From positions 1 through 64,000 of the forward strand of contig JAHEFB010000020.1 of the NCBI GenBank assembly GCA_024640405.1: a DNA stretch of 64,000 nucleotides, written 5' to 3'. Position 1 is the stretch's first letter. Each line of letters begins with the position of its first letter. Shown one piece after another: positions 17,295 through 25,291 of the stretch. The notes beneath the pieces are model-generated. The model saw only the letters and a list, made by a program, of their open reading frames with translations. It did not search any database and was not told the DNA's origin. Position numbers and translations under genes: made by a program. The DNA is from Alphaproteobacteria bacterium. Lineage in GTDB: Bacteria; Pseudomonadota; Alphaproteobacteria; Rhizobiales; Aestuariivirgaceae.

Positions 17295-20147
17295 ATGAAC
17301 GATCGCCAGGATCATAATGCCACAGCAAAACTGGATGGCCAGGCGGATTTGCCGCCGGTGATGGTGCTGGATGGTGTATCCGCCCTGCTGATACCGGTTG
17401 ACGGTGAGCCGGAAACCATCAAACCGACGGCAGCCCTGAAAGCGCTTGGCGATCAACCGCACGTGGTGTGCCATGCCGGATATCTGGTCAACAGGCTGGC
17501 GCTTGCTGCACAAGTGCCGCAAGGCGTGGTTCGCACCGCGCGCGAACAATCCCACCTTGATGTCTGCGAGCTGTTTGCCTTCGTGGCTCCAGCGGTGATG
17601 GCGGTTCCCACTCCGCGGGGGCTGTCAGCCGCGCTTGGGCTTGAGAACAACCTGCCTGACGGTGATCTTGTCATGAATCTCGCCAGCGCCCTGCTGGAAA
17701 GAGTCGGGCACAAGAGCTATCCGAACAGCCGTGAAACATTCCAGGTGGCACAATTCCTCGACCGGGGTAAATGGCCATGGGCAAAGCTGGTGATGCAGCG
17801 GCTTGGCGGCAATACCAAGGGGGATGCAGCCTCAGTGTTTGCCACCGGATTGAATGTCTGGGACCGGATAGAAGAATGGGAAGACGATGGTCCGCGCCCG
17901 CCCGGCGCCCATGAGCCGGTCACGGCGGAAGAAGCCCAGTCATTCCTGGCCGGCATTCTTGGCGGATCCTCGGAGGCACGCCCGCAGCAGGTCGATTATG
18001 CAGGAGCCGCAACGGCGGCATTTGCGCCGCGCGAAACACCGGCCAGCAATGCCATCGTGCTGGCAGAAGCCGGGACCGGCCTGGGCAAGACGCTGGGGTA
18101 TCTGGCGCCGTCCTATTTGTGGGCATCGCGCAACAAGCAGGCAGTATGGATCTCCACCTACACCAAGAACCTGCAACGTCAGCTGGAACAGGAAACCGCC
18201 CGGCTGGTGCCTGATCCGGCGGACCGCCGGCACAAGGTTGTGGTGCGCAAGGGCCGTGAGAATTATGTCTGCCTGCTCAACATGCAGGAAGCCTTTGCGC
18301 GCATGACGGCATCCAACCCGCGCTCTGCGCTGATGGCCGGGCTGATCGCGCGCTGGGTTCGCCACTCGAAGGACGGCGACATGGTCGGCGGTGATTTTCC
18401 CGCCTGGCTGATGGGGTTGTTCTATGACGCCAACACCGGCGAACGGGCCATGACCCCGATGGGTCTGGGCCTGACCGACCGCAGGGGAGAATGCATCTAT
18501 TCCGCCTGCCCGCACTATCGCAAGTGTTTCATTGAAAAGGCTGTGCGGGCCGGCCGCAAGGCCGACCTGGTGATTGCCAACCATGCACTGGTGTTGCACC
18601 AGATTGCGGTTGATCACGCCATCGGCGAGGCGCAGGTGGATGAAGACCAGGAACGTGCCGGTGGCCTGAAGCGGCTGGTGTTCGATGAAGGCCATCATTT
18701 GTTTGATGCTGCCGACAGCGCGTTTTCGGGCCATCTGACCGGGCTGGAAACAACCGAACTCAGGCGCTGGATCAGAGGTCCGGAATCACAACGCCGCAGG
18801 GGCCGCGGCCTGGTTGACCGGCTTGGCGATCTGGCAGGCGACGACGATGAGGCTGAAACACTGCTGGCAGATGTATTGGCTGGTGCCCTGTGCCTGCCGG
18901 GTCCGGGCTGGATGCGGCGCATACAGGCAGGCCAGCCGGATGGCGAGACGGAAGCTTTCCTGAGCCTGGTGCGGCAGCAGGTGACGGCGCGCGCAGACAG
19001 CCGCCAGACCGGCTCACTTGAAACCGACTGCCGGCCGTTCATAGACGGGCTGCAGGCCGCAGCGGGCACACTTGCTGCAGCGATGATAGATCTCAAGCGG
19101 CCGATGTCGGCGCTTGCAAGGCGATTGATGAAACGGCTGGACGACGAGGCCGCCGACCTGGCCAGCACGGAACGCGCCCGTATCGAGGCGCTGGCCCGCT
19201 CGCTCACCCGGCGGTCGGAACTGATGCTGGGCGGTTTCATCGAGATGCTGAGCAGACTGGTGGATGAACCCAGGCCGGAGTTTTCAGAATGGTTTGCTGT
19301 CGAACAGGCCTGGCAACGCGAGGTCGACACCGGGCTGCATTCGCACTGGATCGATCCGACGGTGCCGCTGGCAGGTGCGGTTCTGCAACCGGCGGACGGC
19401 ATCATCATCACCTCTGCCACCCTGCGGGACCGGCCGCCTGAAATGCCGGACGACTGGCGCAATGCGGAAATGCGCACCGGATCGGTTCACTTGCCGTACC
19501 CGGTGATCCGGCACAGTTGGGAGTCGCCATTCGACTACCTTGAGAACTCCCGCCTGATCGTGGTCAACGATGTCGGCCGGGAAAACATGGATCAACTGGC
19601 TGCTGCCTACCGGGAATTGTTCATGGCGTCGGATGGCGGTGCGCTGGGCCTGTTTACGGCCATTTCCCGGTTGCGGGCGGTACACCGGCGGCTGGTTCAA
19701 CCGATGGCGGAAGCCGGTCTGCCGCTTTATGCGCAGCATGCCGACCCGATTGACACCGGCACACTGGTTGACATGTTCCGGGCCGATAAGAACGCCTGCC
19801 TGCTGGGCACCGACGCGGTGCGCGACGGCATCGATGTGCCGGGAGAATCACTCAGGCTGATCGTGATGGACCGGGTGCCATGGGGCCAGCCCACCATACT
19901 GGAGCGGGCGCGGCGCGGCGCGTTTGGCGGACAGGCCTGGCAGGACATGCAGGTACGACTGAGATTGCGGCAGGCGTTTGGACGTCTGATCAGGCAGGCA
20001 ACGGACAGGGGTTGTTTTGTGATGCTGGATGCGCGTATGGCAAGCAGGTTCTCGACAGCCTTTCCGCCCGGCCTGCCAATCGAGCGAATCGGCCTCGTAG
20101 ACGCCATTGAAATCGTAAAAGAATTTGGAGCATCCAGGGCCTGTTGA
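17295..20147 (+). CDS. ATP-dependent DNA helicase, DinG/XPD-like, with iron-sulphur cysteines
   Basis: A 950-residue superfamily 2 helicase. Walker A is EAGTGLGKTLGY near residue 260; the Walker B/DEAH-type box is FDEGHHLF near residue 463. Four cysteines (ENYVCLLN, GECIYSACPHYRKCF) in the usual interval between them should bind a 4Fe-4S cluster, as in DinG and XPD. C-terminal motifs include LGTDAVRDGIDVPGESL and a QAFGRLIRQ arginine-finger region. A TTG at 17259 is also in frame, but the ATG at 17295 fits family starts better. The last codons and the stop are supplied by the left end of a MITE-like element, so the original C terminus may have been slightly altered. Confidence 0.92.
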   Translation: MNDRQDHNATAKLDGQADLPPVMVLDGVSALLIPVDGEPETIKPTAALKALGDQPHVVCHAGYLVNRLALAAQVPQGVVRTAREQSHLDVCELFAFVAPAVMAVPTPRGLSAALGLENNLPDGDLVMNLASALLERVGHKSYPNSRETFQVAQFLDRGKWPWAKLVMQRLGGNTKGDAASVFATGLNVWDRIEEWEDDGPRPPGAHEPVTAEEAQSFLAGILGGSSEARPQQVDYAGAATAAFAPRETPASNAIVLAEAGTGLGKTLGYLAPSYLWASRNKQAVWISTYTKNLQRQLEQETARLVPDPADRRHKVVVRKGRENYVCLLNMQEAFARMTASNPRSALMAGLIARWVRHSKDGDMVGGDFPAWLMGLFYDANTGERAMTPMGLGLTDRRGECIYSACPHYRKCFIEKAVRAGRKADLVIANHALVLHQIAVDHAIGEAQVDEDQERAGGLKRLVFDEGHHLFDAADSAFSGHLTGLETTELRRWIRGPESQRRRGRGLVDRLGDLAGDDDEAETLLADVLAGALCLPGPGWMRRIQAGQPDGETEAFLSLVRQQVTARADSRQTGSLETDCRPFIDGLQAAAGTLAAAMIDLKRPMSALARRLMKRLDDEAADLASTERARIEALARSLTRRSELMLGGFIEMLSRLVDEPRPEFSEWFAVEQAWQREVDTGLHSHWIDPTVPLAGAVLQPADGIIITSATLRDRPPEMPDDWRNAEMRTGSVHLPYPVIRHSWESPFDYLENSRLIVVNDVGRENMDQLAAAYRELFMASDGGALGLFTAISRLRAVHRRLVQPMAEAGLPLYAQHADPIDTGTLVDMFRADKNACLLGTDAVRDGIDVPGESLRLIVMDRVPWGQPTILERARRGAFGGQAWQDMQVRLRLRQAFGRLIRQATDRGCFVMLDARMASRFSTAFPPGLPIERIGLVDAIEIVKEFGASRAC

Positions 20148-20403
20148 CAATTACGGACATGTGTTTGATTTTGCGCAAATCGTTCAGTAACCAGGCTTTG
20201 TTGGCAGCATAGGGACACCCCTTTGCAACAAGAAAACCGGCTTTAGTGAACGATTTGCGCAAAACCCTTCAGGGCGGGCCGTGTTTTGGCGCTTTTTGCG
20301 GGAAACCCGATTTGAAGGCAGCAAGCCTACGGCATCTGGTTTCCCGCAAAAATCCCTCAAGACATGTCCCGTCAAACATATGTCCGAAACTGTCAATAGG
20401 CCC
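20137..20403. mobile_element. MITE-like palindromic element, 267 bp
   Basis: The element has 32-bp terminal inverted repeats (20137-20168 and 20372-20403) that match at 28 of 32 positions; each end begins GGGCCTRTTGACA. Inside are two perfect inverted repeats: 18-bp arms at 20169-20186 and 20247-20264 (TTTTGCGCAAATCGTTCA and its complement), and 15-bp arms at 20293-20307 and 20338-20352 (TTTTTGCGGGAAACC and its complement). It has no credible ORF. The structure suits a non-autonomous transposon mobilised in trans. I could not see a clear target duplication, and the parent insertion sequence is unknown. Confidence 0.75.
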
Positions 20404-20408
20404 CAAAC

Positions 20409-20834
20409 ATGAACAAACCTGTATCAAAAACCATCAGTCATCATCAGGCGCTGATCTACGTCATGATGACGATGATCGCGGTAGATGCAAAAATCGGCAA
20501 TGCCGAACTGGCCCGCATCGGCAGGCTGGTACAGACGCTGCCGGCATTTTCCGGTTTCGATCCCGAACGCCTGACCCACGTGGCCCAGGAGTGCGGCGAA
20601 ATCCTGCAGGAAGAAACCGGGCTGCAGACCGCCCTGGCCCTGATCAAAACAGGTCTGCCGGAGGTGTTGCGCGAAACCGCATACGCACTGGCCGTCGAGG
20701 TGGCGATTGCAGATCGCAATATCGCCCGCGAGGAAATCCGCTTTCTGGCCATGCTGCGCGATGCACTGGACCTGTCCAAACTGCAGACTGCGGCTCTGGA
20801 GCATGCGGCCATCGCGCGTTATCAAAGTGCCTAA
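20409..20834 (+). CDS. TerB-family tellurite-resistance-like protein
   Basis: A 141-residue, mainly helical protein. The two halves carry the metal-binding repeats of the TerB fold, AVDAKIGNAELARIG near residue 24 and VAIADRNIAREEIRFL near residue 99. Members are thought to sense stress or bind metal; a resistance role is not proved for stand-alone genes. The ATG is only 5 bp after the MITE-like element, with no recognisable Shine-Dalgarno sequence, so its original leader has probably been replaced. Confidence 0.88.
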   Translation: MNKPVSKTISHHQALIYVMMTMIAVDAKIGNAELARIGRLVQTLPAFSGFDPERLTHVAQECGEILQEETGLQTALALIKTGLPEVLRETAYALAVEVAIADRNIAREEIRFLAMLRDALDLSKLQTAALEHAAIARYQSA

Positions 20835-20858
20835 TTCATTCTGATCAGGAGAGGCCAG

Positions 20859-21482
20859 ATGGCAGAATATCAACTGTATTGTTTTGCAGAGTCCGGCAAC
20901 GCATACAAGGCAGCGCTGATGCTGGAACTGTGCGGCGCCCAATGGGAAGCCCGGTTTGTAGACTTCTTCAACGGCGAAGCGCGATCGGACGAGTACCGGT
21001 CGCAGGTCAACGAAATGGGCGAGGTGCCGGTGTTGATCCATGGCAAGCGCAAGCTGATACAGTCCGGCGTCATGCTGGAATACCTGGCTGAGCATTTCGG
21101 CAAGTTCGGCTGGAACAATGACGATGAACGCCGGGAAATCCTGCGCTGGCTGTATTTCGACAATCACAAGTTCACCAGCTATAACGCCACGCTGCGCTTC
21201 ATGATCACCTTCCTGAAATCCGGTGAAACGCCGGTGACCGAATTCCTGCGCGGACGGGCCGAGGCGGCAATGCAGATTGTCGACAAGCACCTGGTTGCAC
21301 ATGATTTCATGGCAGTTGACCGGTTGACGGTCGCTGACCTGTCGCTTGCCGGTTACATGTTCTATGACGGTGAACTGGGTGTTGACCTTGCCGGCTACCC
21401 CAACATACTGAAATGGCGCGATCGGATCTCAGCTCTGCCGGGTTGGAAGGGCCCCTATGATCTCATGCCGCGCCAAGGCTAG
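20859..21482 (+). CDS. Glutathione S-transferase family protein
   Basis: A 207-residue GST: N-terminal thioredoxin-like domain (LYCFAESGNAYKAALMLELC, with serine near residue 11 as likely glutathione-activating residue; cis-proline segment GEVPVLI; then LIQSGVMLEYLAEHFG) and C-terminal helical domain with FMAVDRLTVADLSLAGYMF. A good Shine-Dalgarno (AGGAGAGG) precedes the ATG. It follows terB by 24 bp and probably shares its message. Substrate unknown. Confidence 0.92.
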   Translation: MAEYQLYCFAESGNAYKAALMLELCGAQWEARFVDFFNGEARSDEYRSQVNEMGEVPVLIHGKRKLIQSGVMLEYLAEHFGKFGWNNDDERREILRWLYFDNHKFTSYNATLRFMITFLKSGETPVTEFLRGRAEAAMQIVDKHLVAHDFMAVDRLTVADLSLAGYMFYDGELGVDLAGYPNILKWRDRISALPGWKGPYDLMPRQG

Positions 21483-21517
21483 AACAACACATATCTAATA
21501 CCCGGGAGTGGACGGCC

Positions 21518-22792
21518 TTGCTTACCGACAGATACGACAACGCGATCTCAACTTCATCGGCCACGGCCAGGGATCTTTATGTGACGGCGGTGGACAAGCT
21601 GCTGGAAGGCGCGCCGCACATGATAGAAGCGTTTGAAGCGGTTGCGGCGGAAGACCCCGACTTCGCACTGGGCCATGCAGGCCTTGGCCGGGCACACCAC
21701 GTCACCGGAAATGTGCCCGCCGCCCGCGCTGCCCTTGAAAAGGCCCGCAAACTGTCGGCCGGCATTACCGAACGCGAGGCCGGCCATATCAATATCTTCG
21801 ATCTTCTGGTCCGCGGAAAATCACCCGAGGGCTATGGTGCGGTGGTCGATCATCTCGCCGGAAATCCGCGTGATGCGATGGTGGCCCAGACCAGCAGCAG
21901 CATATTCGGGCTGATCGGGTTTTCCGGCCTGCCGGGCCGTGAAGCGGAAATGCTGGCATTTACCAGTTCCCTGAGACCGGACTACGGAGACGACTGGTGG
22001 TTCTTGAGCCAGTATGCCTTTTCGCTGTGCGAAACCGGCCAGGTGGACAAGGCCTCATCGGTCATCGACCGTTCGATGGCGATCAATCCCCGCAACAGCC
22101 ACGGCGCGCATGTTCGCTCGCACATCTATTACGAGGCCGGTGAAACGGAAATCGGGGTTTCCTATCTTGAGGACTGGCTCAAAGACTATGACCGCTCGGC
22201 CATCATGCATGGGCACTTGTCATGGCACGTTGCGCTTTGGGCCTTGCAGATGGGCGATACTGAACGGATGTGGGAAAAGGTTGAGGCTGGCGTCAAACCG
22301 GGCGCAACTCTGGGGCCCCCGATCAACGTTCTGACGGATACCGCTTCAATCCTGTATCGCGCAGAGCTTGCCGGTGAGACGGTGCCGATAGAAAAATGGC
22401 GCGAGGTGAGCGATTATGCCAGCAGGATGTTCCCCAATCCCGGCCTGAGTTTCATCGATTATCACGCAGCGCTGGCCCACGCCATGGCTGGCGACGGTGA
22501 CGCCCTCTCAAAGATCATTTCAAACCCGAAAGGACCGGCTGCCGACCTGGTGCGCGAAGTGGCCGAAGCCTTCGGCGCGATCGCCGGCCAGAACTGGCTG
22601 AAAGCGGAACGCCTGTTGACCCATTGCATGGCCGACGACGCCCGCCTCGGCGGCAGCCGGGCGCAGCGCGACCTCTTGGAGTTTTCGCTGCTGGAATGCC
22701 TTCTAAAGCAGGGCAAGACAGAAGAAGCCCGCCGCCTGCTTGCGATACGCCGCCCGGTGCTGGTGGGTGCTGATGTGGTGCAGGGGTTGTGA
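21518..22792 (+). CDS. TPR protein similar to tetratricopeptide repeat protein 38
   Basis: A 424-residue soluble protein built of helical repeats (for example PDFALGHAGLGRAHHVTGNV and SLCETGQVDKASSVIDRSMA). The overall layout and the central segment HGHLSWHVALWALQMGD match TTC38-like proteins, whose function is unknown. The start is a TTG (21518) with GGGAG 9-10 bases upstream. It lies 35 bp after the GST gene on the same strand, so the terB-GST-TPR genes may form one operon. Confidence 0.85.
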   Translation: MLTDRYDNAISTSSATARDLYVTAVDKLLEGAPHMIEAFEAVAAEDPDFALGHAGLGRAHHVTGNVPAARAALEKARKLSAGITEREAGHINIFDLLVRGKSPEGYGAVVDHLAGNPRDAMVAQTSSSIFGLIGFSGLPGREAEMLAFTSSLRPDYGDDWWFLSQYAFSLCETGQVDKASSVIDRSMAINPRNSHGAHVRSHIYYEAGETEIGVSYLEDWLKDYDRSAIMHGHLSWHVALWALQMGDTERMWEKVEAGVKPGATLGPPINVLTDTASILYRAELAGETVPIEKWREVSDYASRMFPNPGLSFIDYHAALAHAMAGDGDALSKIISNPKGPAADLVREVAEAFGAIAGQNWLKAERLLTHCMADDARLGGSRAQRDLLEFSLLECLLKQGKTEEARRLLAIRRPVLVGADVVQGL

Positions 22793-22815
22793 ACGTTCCA
22801 ACGGCGCGGTTCTAT

Positions 22816-23919
22816 TCACTCGTCCGGTTTGTGCACCGCAGCGTTCTGGCCGACATGGTGTCCTTCCAGTAACTCGCTTCCAACCGGGAAATCCTTTGCT
22901 CCAAGTGCACTAAACCTGCTGTCGTGGATCAGACAGCTCTGCCGCACCGTGGGCCAAACCTGCGAGCGCAGGAACCACTGGTCGACATGCCAGTTGGCCA
23001 GGCTGGTTGCCTTGAAATCCTGCAGCAGGCTCTGCAGCGGCGGCAGGATGCCGCCGACACCGCCCCACATGCCGGCGAGTATGACCTCGGTGTGGGTCCA
23101 CCAGTCGCGCATGACATGAAACGCCTTGCCGGATTCAAGCCACTCGGCAACCGCAGCCTGCTCGCGCGTGTTGATGATGCTGTCGGCATCACGGATCAGA
23201 AAATGTCTTGTGCGGCCGTCATTGACCGGCAGGAAACGCCAGAACAGTCCGTCAAACGGTTTGACCCGCTTCATCATCACGACTTCCGCGCCCAGGGCCT
23301 TCAACTGATCGCGTACCGGTTGCGGCACCGTCTCATCGCAATGAAACCGGCATGTCCAGCCGGGATAGATGCCGGGCGCAAGACGGGCATTTTGCAGTGC
23401 GCCGTCGAGATATTTCGCGTCGTCCCCCCACAGGGAGAACGCAATGATGTTCAACGACGGATCTGCCGGTGAAAACGCCGCGCAGCGATCCGGCACCGGA
23501 TGGGCCGTGCCGGTTTTTGCCGCTGCCTCGTCCTTCAGCTTCAACGACGCCTCACCATGACGCCGCGCAGCGTCAAACCGGTTCAACCGGTACGATACCG
23601 ATGCCAACGCATCATGGGTATTTGCCACTGCAGGCGCTATTTTCAGCGCCCGCCACAAGAACCGGTGGGCCTCGTCAACCCTGCCCAGTCTGGACAGCAC
23701 CACGCCATAGTTGGCCAGCGCCTCGGCATCGTCGGGGCGGAACTTTATGGCGTTTGCGAAAACATTGGCTGCTGACGGCAGATCACCATGAGAAAACAGG
23801 AAAGCCGCCAGCCTGACCCGGTCCTCGGCGCTGTCCGGCTTTTGAGGCCCGATGATATTGACCACCGCCATTTGCGCCTTGATGGCCTCGACGAAGCGAC
23901 CGCCGCGATAGTGTGCCAA
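22816..23919 (-). CDS. TPR protein with C-terminal glycosyltransferase-like domain
   Basis: The N-terminal part holds about three tetratricopeptide repeats (for example DAEALANYGVVLSRLGRVDE); the C-terminal part has the features of a nucleotide-sugar-binding GT-A-like domain: IAFSLWGDDAKYLDGALQNA, RHFLIRDADSIINTRE with a possible DxD metal site, and FHVMRDWWTHTEVILAGMWG. The start is unclear: the annotated TTG has no Shine-Dalgarno sequence, while an in-frame CTG at 23964, two bases after the stop of the CAP gene, has GGGAG eight bases ahead. The last gene of a leftward operon. Enzyme activity is inferred. Confidence 0.75.
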   Translation of the reverse strand: MAHYRGGRFVEAIKAQMAVVNIIGPQKPDSAEDRVRLAAFLFSHGDLPSAANVFANAIKFRPDDAEALANYGVVLSRLGRVDEAHRFLWRALKIAPAVANTHDALASVSYRLNRFDAARRHGEASLKLKDEAAAKTGTAHPVPDRCAAFSPADPSLNIIAFSLWGDDAKYLDGALQNARLAPGIYPGWTCRFHCDETVPQPVRDQLKALGAEVVMMKRVKPFDGLFWRFLPVNDGRTRHFLIRDADSIINTREQAAVAEWLESGKAFHVMRDWWTHTEVILAGMWGGVGGILPPLQSLLQDFKATSLANWHVDQWFLRSQVWPTVRQSCLIHDSRFSALGAKDFPVGSELLEGHHVGQNAAVHKPDE

Positions 23920-23966
23920 TGCGGCATCGCGTTGCTGTTTCAGGGGCTGTTCGCCGTCTTTCAGGG

Positions 23967-24512
23967 TTACCGCTCCCAGAAAATCTGCACCGCATACAGG
24001 TGATGGTTCACCTGTACCGCACCGGTTGACACATGGGCATACCAGCGGTTCATCAGGTTGCGTTTGTGGCCGGCAGAGTCAAGCCACTGCATGAACAACC
24101 GTCTTGCCTTTTGCTTGTCGACCTTGCCCTTCTTGCGGTCGCGTGCTGCGTTCTCGCCAAAGTCGCCGCGCTGGTCCGGGTCTGCAAAAGCCTCGAACCG
24201 CTTGCGGAAACTGTGGCCACTGGCAGACCGGTGCCCGACAAAGTTACCCTTGACCATTTCCAGTGCCTGGGCCCGGGCCATGTCGCGCAACAGGTCAGAT
24301 GCTGCAACCGGCTTGCGCCTGGCGCGATAGCGGGCCTCGGCCGCCAGCAGATCGAGATAGGCTTCAAGGTCGGGACGGATTTTCGCGCCGCGCGGCGGAG
24401 ATGCCAGCATGGCCTCCGCATATCCGCGATAGCTGTTGGCAGCGTGTGACGGCAGCACAAGTGCGCAGGTCGTCAAACCGCCGATCAGTTCCCGCCTGTT
24501 GAGTAACAACAT
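23967..24512 (-). CDS. CAP (SCP/PR1) domain protein, exported
   Basis: A 181-residue protein with an N-terminal export signal (MLLLNRREL, then a hydrophobic stretch to about residue 25; the twin arginine is preceded by Asn and could be a weak Tat signal). The CAP domain has HRSASGHSFRKRFEAF, GENAARD and WLDSAGHKRNLMNRWYAHVS, with histidine and glutamate in the cavity positions. The ATG at 24512 is chosen because GGAG lies eight bases before it and the signal follows directly. It starts 2 bp after the hydrolase stop. Function unknown; probably periplasmic. Confidence 0.85.
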   Translation of the reverse strand: MLLLNRRELIGGLTTCALVLPSHAANSYRGYAEAMLASPPRGAKIRPDLEAYLDLLAAEARYRARRKPVAASDLLRDMARAQALEMVKGNFVGHRSASGHSFRKRFEAFADPDQRGDFGENAARDRKKGKVDKQKARRLFMQWLDSAGHKRNLMNRWYAHVSTGAVQVNHHLYAVQIFWER

Positions 24513-24514
24513 CT

Positions 24515-25291
24515 TCAAGGCTCCGTTAGAAAATCGCAAATGGCGTCCAGTACGGCGGCTGTTTGGTCGTTTTGTGGCGCATGTCCACAATCATCGAGAA
24601 CGAGTTTTTCAACCGGACCACCGGCTGCACGCTCGATAAGGTCAAGCTGCGCCAGTGTTCCATAATCATCATTGCGGCCCTGCACAACCAGAACCGGCAC
24701 GGTGATTAACGGCAGGAATTCGGTAATGTCCCACTTGCGGAAGTCCGGATGCAGCCAGCTGTCGTTCCAGCCCAGAAAGGCGTTGTCGACATTGTTACCG
24801 TGATGGCGTTCGAGCTTTCTTCGTAGGTCAGTTGTGTCCCAGGCATTACGGGCGGTCCTGATGCCGTCGATGGAGATATCCTCCACAATGACATGCGGCG
24901 CCAGCAGGACCAGCGCCCTGAGACCGGCCAGCGGTTTGCCGCCCGCGTAAATCAATGCAATGGATGCCCCGTCAGAGTGTCCGACCAGCACATGATCGCG
25001 GCCTTCCAGTTGCGCAACAATGTGCGGCAGCACGTCATCTGCCTCATCGTGCATGTAGGTCAGCGGGCGCGGCAGGGATATCGGCGGCGATGCACCATAT
25101 CCGGCGCGGGAATAGACCAGAACAGGACAACCGGTTGCATCTGCCAGCCGGTCCGGAAAGTCCCGCCACAGGCTGACACTGCCAAGCCCTTCATGCTGCA
25201 AGACCAGAACCGGCTTGCCGGCATCGCCTTCAATGTAGCGCGCCTCAAGCCTGTCGCCGGCAACCTCCAGATAGCCATCAGGTGCGATCAT
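24515..25291 (-). CDS. Alpha/beta hydrolase
   Basis: A 258-residue hydrolase of the alpha/beta fold with a complete triad: nucleophile serine in GHSDG near residue 108, aspartate in QGRNDDYG near residue 208 and histidine in CGHAPQND near residue 240. The oxyanion segment is QHEGLGS. Its start overlaps the stop of the acyl-CoA ligase gene (ATGA), so it could act on a thioester or ester from the same pathway; the substrate is not known. Confidence 0.9.
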   Translation of the reverse strand: MIAPDGYLEVAGDRLEARYIEGDAGKPVLVLQHEGLGSVSLWRDFPDRLADATGCPVLVYSRAGYGASPPISLPRPLTYMHDEADDVLPHIVAQLEGRDHVLVGHSDGASIALIYAGGKPLAGLRALVLLAPHVIVEDISIDGIRTARNAWDTTDLRRKLERHHGNNVDNAFLGWNDSWLHPDFRKWDITEFLPLITVPVLVVQGRNDDYGTLAQLDLIERAAGGPVEKLVLDDCGHAPQNDQTAAVLDAICDFLTEP

